NCBI GenBank assembly: GCA_048941605.1
Contig: JBHLNL010000001.1
Location: 4,658 to 68,657 of the forward strand
DNA: 64,000 nucleotides
Reading direction: 5' to 3'
Source: Loki-b32 sp048941605
GTDB taxonomy: Archaea > Asgardarchaeota > Lokiarchaeia > Sigyniarchaeales > SOKP01
Shown: positions 17,235-25,746 of the stretch, piece after piece
Layout of the letters: each line of letters opens with the position of its first letter
Position numbering within the stretch: position 1 is the stretch's first letter
Notes under the pieces: model-generated
Database searches by the model: none
What the model saw: the letters and a program-made list of their open reading frames with translations, nothing else
What the model was told of the DNA's origin: nothing
Program-made: the position numbers and the translations under genes

Positions 17235-18167
17235 CTAAACCATTTCTGGATATGTTTTAGCAAAATAATTAGGAACATGACTCGAAGCAAAAATACCTGC
17301 TTCTGTAATTAACCCATCAATATACCGCCTACTTACAGTTTCAAATGCTGGATTTAAAATTTCAATTCCTTCTGGTGGATTTTCCCAAATTTCTTTAGAA
17401 TCTCTCATCTCAATAGTTTCTAAAATTCCAAGATTGGTCTCTGGATTATATTTCAATAAAGGAGATGCAACATAAAATGGAACATGCTCTTCGTGAGCAA
17501 CCAATGCTAGTAGTCTTGATCCTATTTTGTTAATAATAGTTCCTTCAGAGGTTATGCTATCTGCGCCAATTATTATAATATCAACCTGATAATGTTTTAC
17601 AGCCCACCTCATTGCGCTGTCAACAACATGGATAACTTCTATACCCGCATTCAATAACTCTTGAGAAGTTTTTCTACCCTGTAATCTAGGTTGCGTTTCT
17701 GTATTAATTACTTTAAAATCTTTTTCTTGTTTTTTTGCTTCTAAAAGAATACCAGTAACTAGACTTGAATGACAATGCGTCATCACAACAAATTTCTGAC
17801 CTTTAGGGGGAAAACGCCTAGCTCCAATTTCAGCAATTCTTCTTTTTGAAGTTTGAAGTATATCACAATATAGATTTTTATACTTTTCAATGATATCAGA
17901 GATATATTCAGCAATTATACTGTCTTTCTCTTGTTCTAACTTATTCATTATAAATTTCAAACCATTTTTCATTGCAGGTTCTGTTGGTCTTGTATTTATT
18001 AATATATCTTGCGCTTCGTAAAGTTTCTCAAAACAGTGTTTGGTATTTTGGCATTTTAATCTTGTAGCATAACTACTTAAAAAATCAATAGCACTAATAG
18101 CAACATTGCTTGCACCCTGAATCTCTAATGACTTTATTCTCTCAGCATCTTTTAATAATTGTTTCAT
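17235..18167 (-). CDS. Ribose-1,5-bisphosphate isomerase (eIF2B-alpha-like family)
   Basis: 310 residues of the eIF2B alpha/beta/delta family. RIKSLEIQGASNVAISAI at the N-terminus is typical of R15P isomerase, and the catalytic pair is visible: Cys132 in MTHCHSSLV and Asp203 in IGADSIT, at almost the same numbers as in Thermococcus (Cys133, Asp202). It converts ribose 1,5-bisphosphate to ribulose 1,5-bisphosphate, the RuBisCO substrate. Gene order is convergent with rbcL, so the pair is clustered but not an operon. The AMP phosphorylase of the pathway is not in the window. Confidence 0.88.
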   Translation of the reverse strand: MKQLLKDAERIKSLEIQGASNVAISAIDFLSSYATRLKCQNTKHCFEKLYEAQDILINTRPTEPAMKNGLKFIMNKLEQEKDSIIAEYISDIIEKYKNLYCDILQTSKRRIAEIGARRFPPKGQKFVVMTHCHSSLVTGILLEAKKQEKDFKVINTETQPRLQGRKTSQELLNAGIEVIHVVDSAMRWAVKHYQVDIIIIGADSITSEGTIINKIGSRLLALVAHEEHVPFYVASPLLKYNPETNLGILETIEMRDSKEIWENPPEGIEILNPAFETVSRRYIDGLITEAGIFASSHVPNYFAKTYPEMV

Positions 18168-18236
18168 TTCATATATCCTCTCCCAATTATTTTTTAATTT
18201 ATTTATAAATTATAGTACTAAAATAAGATCTGGTTA

Positions 18237-18455
18237 TTATAAGGAATTATCTTCTTGATCTAATTTATAATCTTCTGAATCAAATTCATAACCTTGATCT
18301 AATTTATAATCTTCAGAATCAATTTCAATATAAAAACGTCCAAGATATCCACAATTAACACATTCATACATATCAGGTGCAAGCCAGCCCGATACATTTA
18401 CAGCGTTTTTTAGTTTTGGCTTCTTACACTTAGGACAGATTCTGATATAGACCAT
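18237..18455 (-). CDS. Small zinc-ribbon protein with a tandem-repeat acidic tail
   Basis: 72 residues. CPKCKKP near the start and CVNCGYLG at about 32-39 form one zinc ribbon. The tail contains two copies of DSEDYKLDQ separated by four residues; the underlying DNA is also nearly identical (about 18251-18324), showing recent slippage or duplication. The acidic tail is probably disordered. Function unknown; it could be a nucleic-acid-related adaptor. Confidence 0.6.
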   Translation of the reverse strand: MVYIRICPKCKKPKLKNAVNVSGWLAPDMYECVNCGYLGRFYIEIDSEDYKLDQGYEFDSEDYKLDQEDNSL

Positions 18456-18599
18456 ATTTACTAGTTAACTCCACTTATTTTAATATTAATAGAGTTTGAT
18501 TTTCTATTAAATTTACATACTATGTATAATTATATTTTATTACATTTTTAATTAGGGGATTTTAATTTAATTTTCAAATTTATAATATAATGTAATATA

Positions 18600-19529
18600 A
18601 TGACAAACTCAGTTGTAACAAGAACTTTAGGTATGGATTTTATATATTTCGATTTAATTTTTCTTTTAATTTGGATATTTTTCTTAATAAAGAAGAAATA
18701 TAAGATTCCTATTTTATGGGGGCTCTTTGGATGGTTTGCATATATTATTGCAGATTATATTCTATGGTATATGATTACTCAAACAAGAACATATTCAGGG
18801 CCTATAAATCCTTTACTCTTTTTTTTATGGTTTTGTTTTTCACCTGGATTTGTCATGTTTTCTTATGTAGTTGTAATGTTTGAGAAAAGAAGCCTTAAGG
18901 AAATGATATTTTGGACATTTTTATTCTTTATGGGATGGATATCAGTAGCATGTGGATCCCAATTAATTCCTTTGGATGATAGAATTATTGAAGTGTCTAG
19001 AGATATGAACATAGCAAACCAACGATTAAATGAAATGATAATGGTTTTCATTAATATATTAATTGCTTTGATCTTATATCTAAAGAAAAAATTAAGGTTG
19101 GAAGACATTCTTTACATATTTCTGGTTGGAACTCTTGTTGAGTTTTCTTTAGAAATTAGTTTAACAGTTTCAGGGATTCGTCAAGCGCAAGGATCTTGGA
19201 GTATATTCTTATTAATTATAAATACTTCACTTGAATTTAATTTAGGCATCGTTTTAATGTATATATTATGGGTGTTTTTTAAAATTAAACGATATAAACA
19301 TTATCTTTATCAGATGAGTTATAAAGATTTTAAGCATATAAAAACAAATTTTGATGCTGTAGCTTCAATATGTAAAGAAAAAATCTTAATAGAAAAACAT
19401 ATGAAAGAGTATTCTAAATTATATAAAGTTAGAAATTTCCTATCTGATATTAAATATTATTGTAGAAAATACAATAATGAAGACATCCTTAGTGATTTAG
19501 AGGCAGAAATCAAAACTTTTTGGAACTAA
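18600..19529 (+). CDS. Polytopic membrane protein with cytosolic C-terminal helical domain
   Basis: 309 residues with about six to seven hydrophobic segments up to residue 230, then about 75 charged residues (YKDFKHIKTNF...SDLEAEIKTFWN) that should be cytosolic. Conserved-looking polar features inside the membrane region include ADYILWYMI and GTLVEFSLEISLTVSGIRQ. No family recognised. It stands alone upstream of uvrC. Confidence 0.65.
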   Translation: MTNSVVTRTLGMDFIYFDLIFLLIWIFFLIKKKYKIPILWGLFGWFAYIIADYILWYMITQTRTYSGPINPLLFFLWFCFSPGFVMFSYVVVMFEKRSLKEMIFWTFLFFMGWISVACGSQLIPLDDRIIEVSRDMNIANQRLNEMIMVFINILIALILYLKKKLRLEDILYIFLVGTLVEFSLEISLTVSGIRQAQGSWSIFLLIINTSLEFNLGIVLMYILWVFFKIKRYKHYLYQMSYKDFKHIKTNFDAVASICKEKILIEKHMKEYSKLYKVRNFLSDIKYYCRKYNNEDILSDLEAEIKTFWN

Positions 19530-19644
19530 AATATTTTAATATTAAGTCGTTATAAGTATAACAGTAAAATATTAATCTCATTTATTAATAATTTATCTTA
19601 AGCTTTATTTCTCAATTAACATGTAAAGGCTCTGATTAATCCTA

Positions 19645-21474
19645 ATGAATATGTCTAACGTAGAATTACAGAGAAAAAGTTTACCCAATGAACCAGGTGT
19701 TTATTTATTTTATGATAATAAGAAAACTGTTATATACATTGGAAAAGCTCTAAATCTTAGAAAAAGAGTTAATCAATATTTTACAAAATCTCATTATACT
19801 GATCCATATTATGAAGAAAAAATCAATGAACTTGTAAAGCTTATCCATTCTATTGAATATTTTGTAACTGACAATGAGAAAGAAGCCTTGCTTTTAGAAA
19901 ATATCCAGATTAAAAAGCATCTCCCTCGTTTTAATGTAATTATGAGGGATTCTAAGACATATCCTTGGGTTGCGATTTTTTATTCTGAAGATTTTCCTAG
20001 AATCCGAGTATTAAGAAACCCAGAAAAATATTCTCAAGAAAATTTGTTTTTAGGGCCATATACAGATAAAAAGGAAATCATAAGAATATTGAGAGATTTA
20101 AGAAAAATTTTTCCCTATTGTTCATGTAAAAAGCCTGTTAAAAAAAGAAAAAGACCATGTTTATACTACCAATTAAAACTCTGCCCTGGTCCTTGTTTTA
20201 CCAGCATTACTAAAGAAGAATATTTAGATAACATTACAAAGATCGAAATGTTTTTAAAAGGAGAAACAAGTGAATTAAAAAAAGAAATAGAAGAAAAAAT
20301 GCAAAATGCTGCAAAAAGCCAGGAATTTGAAATAGCTGCTGTCTGGAGAGATAAATTAGAAGATATAGATCATGCAACTGACAAACAACATGTGTTTTTA
20401 AATCATGATGCAAATAAGGATATCATTGGGTATTATTCTGAAAAGAATTATGTGGCAATAGTTATCATTCATATCCGAGAAGGTAGGATAATAAATAAGG
20501 ATTCTTTTATTTTTGATTTAAGAGAAAAACTAGTTCGTAAAGATGAATTATTTTCTTCTATTTTAGAACAATATTATCAAGATTTTAAAACTCAATTACC
20601 GGATATGATAATTCTTGCTGAAGTAAGTAAAGAATTTGATATTTTATTCAAGTATTTGAAAGATTTAAATGCAATCATACAAATAAAGCCTCCAAAAGAT
20701 GATTTTGAGAAAAGTTTAATCCGTATCTCAAATAAAAATGCAAAAGTTATGGTTAATCAGAGCATTCAAATGGAGCAAATTACAATGGATGAAGCAGATT
20801 TTAGAAAAGAAATTTTGAAAGAAGCTAAATTAATATTAAACTTATTAAAAGAACCTAGAATTATAGAAGGCTTTGATATTTCAAATATTGAAGGTACTGA
20901 CGCAACTGGCTCGATGGTTTACTTTATTGATGCAAAACCATATAATAAAAACTATAGGCATTTTAAAATTCGTTCTAAATCAACACCTGATGATGTAGCT
21001 ATGATGAAAGAACTCTTGAAAAGAAGATATAATATGCTCTTAAAGAGAAATCTAGAACTCCCTGATTTAATATTAGTTGATGGTGGGAAGGGGCAGCTTA
21101 ATGCAGGAATCTCTGTTTTACAAGATCTAGGTCTTAATATTCCTATCATAGGATTAGCAAAAAAATATGAGGAAATTTATATCCCTAGCAAGAAGGAACC
21201 CATAATTCTGCCAAAAGATTCACCATTATTAAAATTATTTCAAAGAGTAAGAGATGAAGCTCATAGATTCGCTGTCCGATTACATAAAAAACAAAGAACA
21301 AAAAAATTAACAGGGTCAATACTAGATGATATTGAAGGTGTGGGGCCAATCACTAGAAATAAGTTGTTAAATCATTTTGGGAGTTTAGATAATATTAAGA
21401 AATCTACATTAGAAGAAATAACTCGAATTGTAGGTAAAAAATTGGCTAAAAAAATATTAGAGCATCTGAAATAG
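19645..21474 (+). CDS. uvrC: Excinuclease ABC subunit C (UvrC)
   Basis: 609 residues, full length for UvrC, the dual-incision nuclease of nucleotide excision repair. Order of domains: GIY-YIG nuclease (GVYLFYDNKKTVIYIGKALN, residues about 18-37), cysteine cluster (PYCSCKK...RPCLYYQLKLCPGPC), UVR motif (about 205-240), RNase H-like C-terminal nuclease (EGFDISNIEGT, LILVDGGKGQL) and tandem helix-hairpin-helix (LDDIEGVGPITRNKLLNHFG). UvrA and UvrB are not in the window. In archaea the Uvr system is generally of bacterial origin, so this gene is an ancestral transfer; its base composition matches its neighbours. Confidence 0.95.
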   Translation: MNMSNVELQRKSLPNEPGVYLFYDNKKTVIYIGKALNLRKRVNQYFTKSHYTDPYYEEKINELVKLIHSIEYFVTDNEKEALLLENIQIKKHLPRFNVIMRDSKTYPWVAIFYSEDFPRIRVLRNPEKYSQENLFLGPYTDKKEIIRILRDLRKIFPYCSCKKPVKKRKRPCLYYQLKLCPGPCFTSITKEEYLDNITKIEMFLKGETSELKKEIEEKMQNAAKSQEFEIAAVWRDKLEDIDHATDKQHVFLNHDANKDIIGYYSEKNYVAIVIIHIREGRIINKDSFIFDLREKLVRKDELFSSILEQYYQDFKTQLPDMIILAEVSKEFDILFKYLKDLNAIIQIKPPKDDFEKSLIRISNKNAKVMVNQSIQMEQITMDEADFRKEILKEAKLILNLLKEPRIIEGFDISNIEGTDATGSMVYFIDAKPYNKNYRHFKIRSKSTPDDVAMMKELLKRRYNMLLKRNLELPDLILVDGGKGQLNAGISVLQDLGLNIPIIGLAKKYEEIYIPSKKEPIILPKDSPLLKLFQRVRDEAHRFAVRLHKKQRTKKLTGSILDDIEGVGPITRNKLLNHFGSLDNIKKSTLEEITRIVGKKLAKKILEHLK

Positions 21475-21495
21475 TAAAATAGATGTATTTCAATT

Positions 21496-22923
21496 TCATT
21501 GAGAAAGAATTAATCTCACAAGTTCGGCTGTTGCTTCGCAATAGACTCTAGCTAATGATTCCCTTTTTGCTTCACTTATCACTCTAACTATTGGTTCTGT
21601 ATTTGAGGGATGAATGAGAACAAACCAATCCTTTCCATGACCAAATCTAAGATCATTTTCTATTTGTTCTACTTTTTCTCCTTCATTAATCAATTCATTT
21701 TTCACTTTTTCAATAAGTAACTTGGTATCTATATTACTAATATTAATTTTTGCTCTATGGGAATAATATTTTGGTAATTCTGCTACTAGTTGAGATATAT
21801 TTTTTCCTGTTTTTACTAGAATTTCAATAATTTTTGCTGCTGCAAAAATACCATCTCTAGTGGTATTGAAATATGGATACATAAATCCTCCACATGAACC
21901 TTCTCCACCAAAAACTATTTGATTTTCTGATGAATTTAATATTAAATCTTCCATTTTTTCTGTTAAAAATCGTTCTCCAACAGGAGTTCTAATAACATGG
22001 GTGTTATATTTTTCTGCAATCGCTTCAAACCTCAAAGAAGAGGCTAGATTTGTTACAAAATAAATCTCTTTTCCCATATCTTGTTGATTTTTTAAAAAGT
22101 ATTCTGTAATTAGTGCTAATCCAATATCTTCGGGGTAACATACTCCATTTTCTCCGACAATTGCCAATCTATCAGCATCTGTATCATGAGCAAATCCAAT
22201 GTCATATTTCCCTTGCCACACTTCCATTATTAAATCTCTAAGATTTTCTTTAATAGGTTCAATTGGTCTTGGAAAATCTTTATTTACAAGCAGATCATTA
22301 TTAATTAATTTTACATTGCATCCTAATTCGGTTAAAATTTTAGGGGTAACGAGTTTTCCAGCTCCCGCTCCTGAATCAATAACTACTCTAAGATTATTTT
22401 TTTTTTTAATACTATTATGATCAATATGTTGTAATAGATCTTGAATATAATCCGTAATTACATCCAAATTCTTGACGCTTCGTTCAAGATCTGATTGAAT
22501 TTTTTTATAACTGTTGAGATCAATGTTTTCTAAATAGATTGAAATTATTTCTAAGTCATCACTGTTTAGAAATGTTTTGGTAGATAATAATTTTAAACCA
22601 TTCCATTGCGGAGGATTATGGGAACCTGTAATAATAATACCAGCAGGAATACTTAACTTGTTTTTTGCATGAATAATTATAGGTGTAGGACATATTCCAA
22701 GATTTATTATTTCAAAACCAGTTAAAAGTAAACCTTCAATAATTGCTTTTTCAATAAGGATTCCACTTGGTCTGGTATCTCTACCAATGATAACTTTTTT
22801 ACCATCACCATCAATCAATAATCCGAAAGCAATTGCAATTTTCTTAACAGTTTTGTAGTTAAGATCCGTTTCAGAACGACCTCTAATACCACTTAGAGTG
22901 AAAATTATATTATTTTCTTCCAT
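21496..22923 (-). CDS. Phosphohexomutase (phosphoglucosamine/phosphomannomutase family)
   Basis: 475 residues of the alpha-D-phosphohexomutase family, which moves phosphate between C1 and C6 of hexose phosphates. Active-site Ser101 lies in TGSHNPP, the metal-binding loop DTDADRL at 247-253, the sugar loop GEGSCGGF and the phosphate loop HPSNTEPIVRV near the end. Sequence alone does not separate glucosamine, mannose and glucose specificity. It lies 19 bases downstream of the ROK kinase on the same strand, suggesting an operon that phosphorylates a hexose and then isomerises it for glycan synthesis. Confidence 0.88.
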   Translation of the reverse strand: MEENNIIFTLSGIRGRSETDLNYKTVKKIAIAFGLLIDGDGKKVIIGRDTRPSGILIEKAIIEGLLLTGFEIINLGICPTPIIIHAKNKLSIPAGIIITGSHNPPQWNGLKLLSTKTFLNSDDLEIISIYLENIDLNSYKKIQSDLERSVKNLDVITDYIQDLLQHIDHNSIKKKNNLRVVIDSGAGAGKLVTPKILTELGCNVKLINNDLLVNKDFPRPIEPIKENLRDLIMEVWQGKYDIGFAHDTDADRLAIVGENGVCYPEDIGLALITEYFLKNQQDMGKEIYFVTNLASSLRFEAIAEKYNTHVIRTPVGERFLTEKMEDLILNSSENQIVFGGEGSCGGFMYPYFNTTRDGIFAAAKIIEILVKTGKNISQLVAELPKYYSHRAKINISNIDTKLLIEKVKNELINEGEKVEQIENDLRFGHGKDWFVLIHPSNTEPIVRVISEAKRESLARVYCEATAELVRLILSQ

Positions 22924-22942
22924 TTTTTTCTTTCTGCTTTTT

Positions 22943-23947
22943 TTAGGAGACTATTTTATTTTTTTCTATTTTATATTTTACAAGTGCTAATGCTCCCCTT
23001 AAGCCAATTTCATTTTCAAATTTAGTTAACTTTATCTTTGGAGGATGATTTACGGTAAATCTTATAGGGTCTTTTTCAAATTGTTCAATTAATAAAGGAA
23101 TTATCTGGTCTTTGTCTTTCATTATCGCTCCACCAAAATATATCGAGACACAATCATAACAATTATTAACTAAACCAATTCCCACTTTGGTATAAAAAAC
23201 ACAATCCTCAACAATTTTAGATGATAATTCATCTCCTTTCTTTGCTGCCTCAAAAACTTCTTTTGCTGTGACTTCCGATAAATTATTATTAACTATTTCC
23301 TTTAACAAACTACCATTTAGCTTTCCTTCGTTTAAAGCTTCTAAAGCTCGATTTTTTATTCCAGTTCCCGAACTATAAGCTTCCCAACAACCATAAGCTC
23401 CACAATTGCACTTTTTCATACTTTTAGGTTCCACTAACATATGTCCAATTTCTGCTGCATTCCCTTCTTTTCCAAGTAATAGATGGCCATTGCAAATCAC
23501 CCCACCCCCTATACCAGTTGACATTGTTATGAACAATAAATTATCTTTTTCTTCATTTTCCGCTTCAAAGTAATGGATACCTAATACGCTTGCATTAGCA
23601 TCATTTAAAATATACAATTGGATTTCAGGAAATCTCTTTTTAATTGGTTCCAACAAAGGGATTACCCTAAATCCAAGATTAACACTATGAAAAATCTCAC
23701 CCTTGTCCATATTTAAAGGTCCCGCTGTAGCTATTCCAATCCCTAAAATCTGGTCTTTTGTAATATTATTTTCGGAAAATAATTCTGATAAAATTTGGCA
23801 TATTAAATTACTAATCGAATATTTATTCTCCTTAGGAGTTTTTATAACTTTTTTCTTTATATTTTTCTCATTTAAATCTGCTGTACAAATAGCGACTCGC
23901 ACCCATGTACCTCCTATATCGACCCCCGCAATAAATTTTTGATCCAC
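22943..23947 (-). CDS. ROK-family sugar kinase (glucokinase-like)
   Basis: 334 residues. N-terminal phosphate-binding DIGGTWVRVAI (10-20), catalytic Asp116 in LNDANAS, TGIGGGVICNG, and the ROK zinc site His169, Cys180, Cys182 and Cys187 in CNCGAYGCWEA. ROK kinases phosphorylate glucose, N-acetylglucosamine or related hexoses; there is no DNA-binding domain, so it is a kinase rather than a repressor. It is the first gene of a pair with the phosphohexomutase. Confidence 0.9.
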   Translation of the reverse strand: MDQKFIAGVDIGGTWVRVAICTADLNEKNIKKKVIKTPKENKYSISNLICQILSELFSENNITKDQILGIGIATAGPLNMDKGEIFHSVNLGFRVIPLLEPIKKRFPEIQLYILNDANASVLGIHYFEAENEEKDNLLFITMSTGIGGGVICNGHLLLGKEGNAAEIGHMLVEPKSMKKCNCGAYGCWEAYSSGTGIKNRALEALNEGKLNGSLLKEIVNNNLSEVTAKEVFEAAKKGDELSSKIVEDCVFYTKVGIGLVNNCYDCVSIYFGGAIMKDKDQIIPLLIEQFEKDPIRFTVNHPPKIKLTKFENEIGLRGALALVKYKIEKNKIVS

Positions 23948-24051
23948 TATACCCTCCGTTTCAAATTTTCTGTGTTTACCTTAACCTCTGGACAAAATAA
24001 GATTTCGAATATTTCAAATTATTCTTTTATAAATATAAGTTTTTCTATGAG

Positions 24052-24852
24052 TTAATATATATTTATTTCAATTCCATCATCATCGATTATATCCTTAAAG
24101 ATAGAGGAAATTTCTTTTTTCTTATCATCATCTATCGAGAAGACAAAATATTCTGCTGGGATTCTCGCAGTTGAATAGATTTGTACTATATCTGGTTTTA
24201 TTCTTTTTAAAGCATTAGCTAGATTAAGAATATTTGTTGAATTATTGTTTGGAATAAAATCATCTTTGTAAGAATTAAAAATTAAACATTGAATAGCTAA
24301 TTTATGTTGTTTAGGCATTTGTTTTTTCAATTTTATTAATGATCCAATTATCATTTCAATTTTAGGAGTATCACGATGAGGACGGTTAGTTCTCTTAAAA
24401 TCGAAATTATTAGCTGCATCTAATTTTGCTAAAACTAACTCGAATTTTGTGACTCTTTCTCTTATTTCATCAATATATAGAGTACTAGAATTAGTAAATA
24501 AGGTAATTATCGGTTTTTCATTAGTCCATTTTAATTCATCTCTTACATCCTTAGCGATTTTTAGGAATTCTAAGATATTCTCATTGAGAGTTGGTTCGCC
24601 ATTGTAACCAAAAGTAATTGAATTTAAATGTGGAACATATTTCAATATCGAGATTAGTTCTTGTCTAAAATTAGGAGATGGAGGTAAATTTAATCTATAA
24701 TTCGGAGAAACCAAATTTTCTGTTTTTGTTAATCCAATTTCACAATAAACACAATTAAATGTACATAATTTATAATTAGCTAAAACATTAACACCTAAAG
24801 AAAGACCTAATCTCCGAGATAAAAATGGACCATATGTATACTCTCTTGGCAT
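24052..24852 (-). CDS. Radical SAM protein (COG0731-like)
   Basis: 266 residues. Cys30, Cys34 and Cys37 (KLCTFNCVYCEIG) form the CX3CX2C site for the [4Fe-4S] cluster that cleaves S-adenosylmethionine. The preceding SRRLGLSLGVNVLANYK and following NSITFGYNGEPTLNEN, FTNSSTL are typical of the small radical SAM family whose members are mostly uncharacterised. There is no extra cluster domain. The gene lies 12 bases after the hydrolase gene on the same strand; no obvious functional link. Confidence 0.83.
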   Translation of the reverse strand: MPREYTYGPFLSRRLGLSLGVNVLANYKLCTFNCVYCEIGLTKTENLVSPNYRLNLPPSPNFRQELISILKYVPHLNSITFGYNGEPTLNENILEFLKIAKDVRDELKWTNEKPIITLFTNSSTLYIDEIRERVTKFELVLAKLDAANNFDFKRTNRPHRDTPKIEMIIGSLIKLKKQMPKQHKLAIQCLIFNSYKDDFIPNNNSTNILNLANALKRIKPDIVQIYSTARIPAEYFVFSIDDDKKKEISSIFKDIIDDDGIEINIY

Positions 24853-24864
24853 ATGATGTATAAA

Positions 24865-25626
24865 TTATAAATAATTCTTAATAAAATTCTCAATAGCTTT
24901 ATTTACTTGATTAGGTTTTTCTAACATAACACCATGACCCGCTTTATTTATTATGTAAAGTTCTGAATTTTTAATTTTATCATGAAAAAATTGTGAATAT
25001 TTTATGGGTGTAAGTTGATCATACTTTCCACATATAATTAAGCAAGGAATGGTAATTGAATTTGTTTTGTCTAATGTATCAAAAGCGTCGCAGATTTTAA
25101 AATCGTTATAAGTTACCTCTGGATCTATTTGAGAAGTCTCCAAAATCGCATTTTCAATAATATCTTTAGAAGTTTTCCTGTAAAATAACACTACTCTCAA
25201 ATTATTTAAGTATTCATCATAGTTAGGTTTTATAGAATTAAAGATGGCTTGACTCACTCGCATTCTTCCTCCGGTACCGCATAAAATAAGAGCGGAAACC
25301 TCATTTGGGTATTTGAAGTAAAATTCTTGTATAACAACACCCCCTAAAGAATGTCCTCCTAATATTAATTCTGTAGGTTTTATATAATCTAAAAACCTTT
25401 TAACAACATCAACATATAAATCTAGAGATAATTCTGGGAATGTATTAGATTTATTATGTGAAGGTAAATCAATTGCAATTATATTATAATTAATATTTAA
25501 ATAAAATTGATTTTCCCAGACATTTGAATTACCTCCTGACCCATGTATGAAGATAAGCGTATTTTTGGAATTATTATCTCTAATTTGGTAAAATATTTGT
25601 TTTCCAGAATATTCAAAATATGGAAT
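24865..25626 (-). CDS. Alpha/beta hydrolase, probable ATT start
   Basis: 253 residues if started at 25626. Motifs are the oxyanion strand FIHGSGGNSNVWE, nucleophile elbow GGHSLGGVV, acid loop ICGKYDQLTP and catalytic His in NKAGHGVMLEKP: a complete Ser-Asp-His hydrolase. The only in-frame ATG is at 25263, after the nucleophile, so starting there would give a dead fragment. Between the upstream in-frame TAG and the oxyanion motif there is no ATG, GTG or TTG. An ATT at 25626 gives IPYFEYSGKQIFYQ, a normal family N-terminus, with GGTG seven bases upstream. Substrate unknown (ester, lactone or similar). Confidence 0.72.
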   Translation of the reverse strand: MPYFEYSGKQIFYQIRDNNSKNTLIFIHGSGGNSNVWENQFYLNINYNIIAIDLPSHNKSNTFPELSLDLYVDVVKRFLDYIKPTELILGGHSLGGVVIQEFYFKYPNEVSALILCGTGGRMRVSQAIFNSIKPNYDEYLNNLRVVLFYRKTSKDIIENAILETSQIDPEVTYNDFKICDAFDTLDKTNSITIPCLIICGKYDQLTPIKYSQFFHDKIKNSELYIINKAGHGVMLEKPNQVNKAIENFIKNYL

Positions 25627-25746
25627 TGCATCACACCAATATATCTAATTTAATATATTGAGTAAAAAATGATAATAATTTAGTTTTATTAAAAATCGAA
25701 ATTTAAATTCTATAAATAATTTAACTAATTCCTAATTAAATTGCAT

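Noticed and set aside
24865..25263. Alpha/beta hydrolase as a truncated pseudogene beginning at the ATG at 25263
   Set aside because: The same frame stays open upstream through intact oxyanion and nucleophile motifs with no frameshift or stop, so the gene is complete apart from a non-standard start codon.
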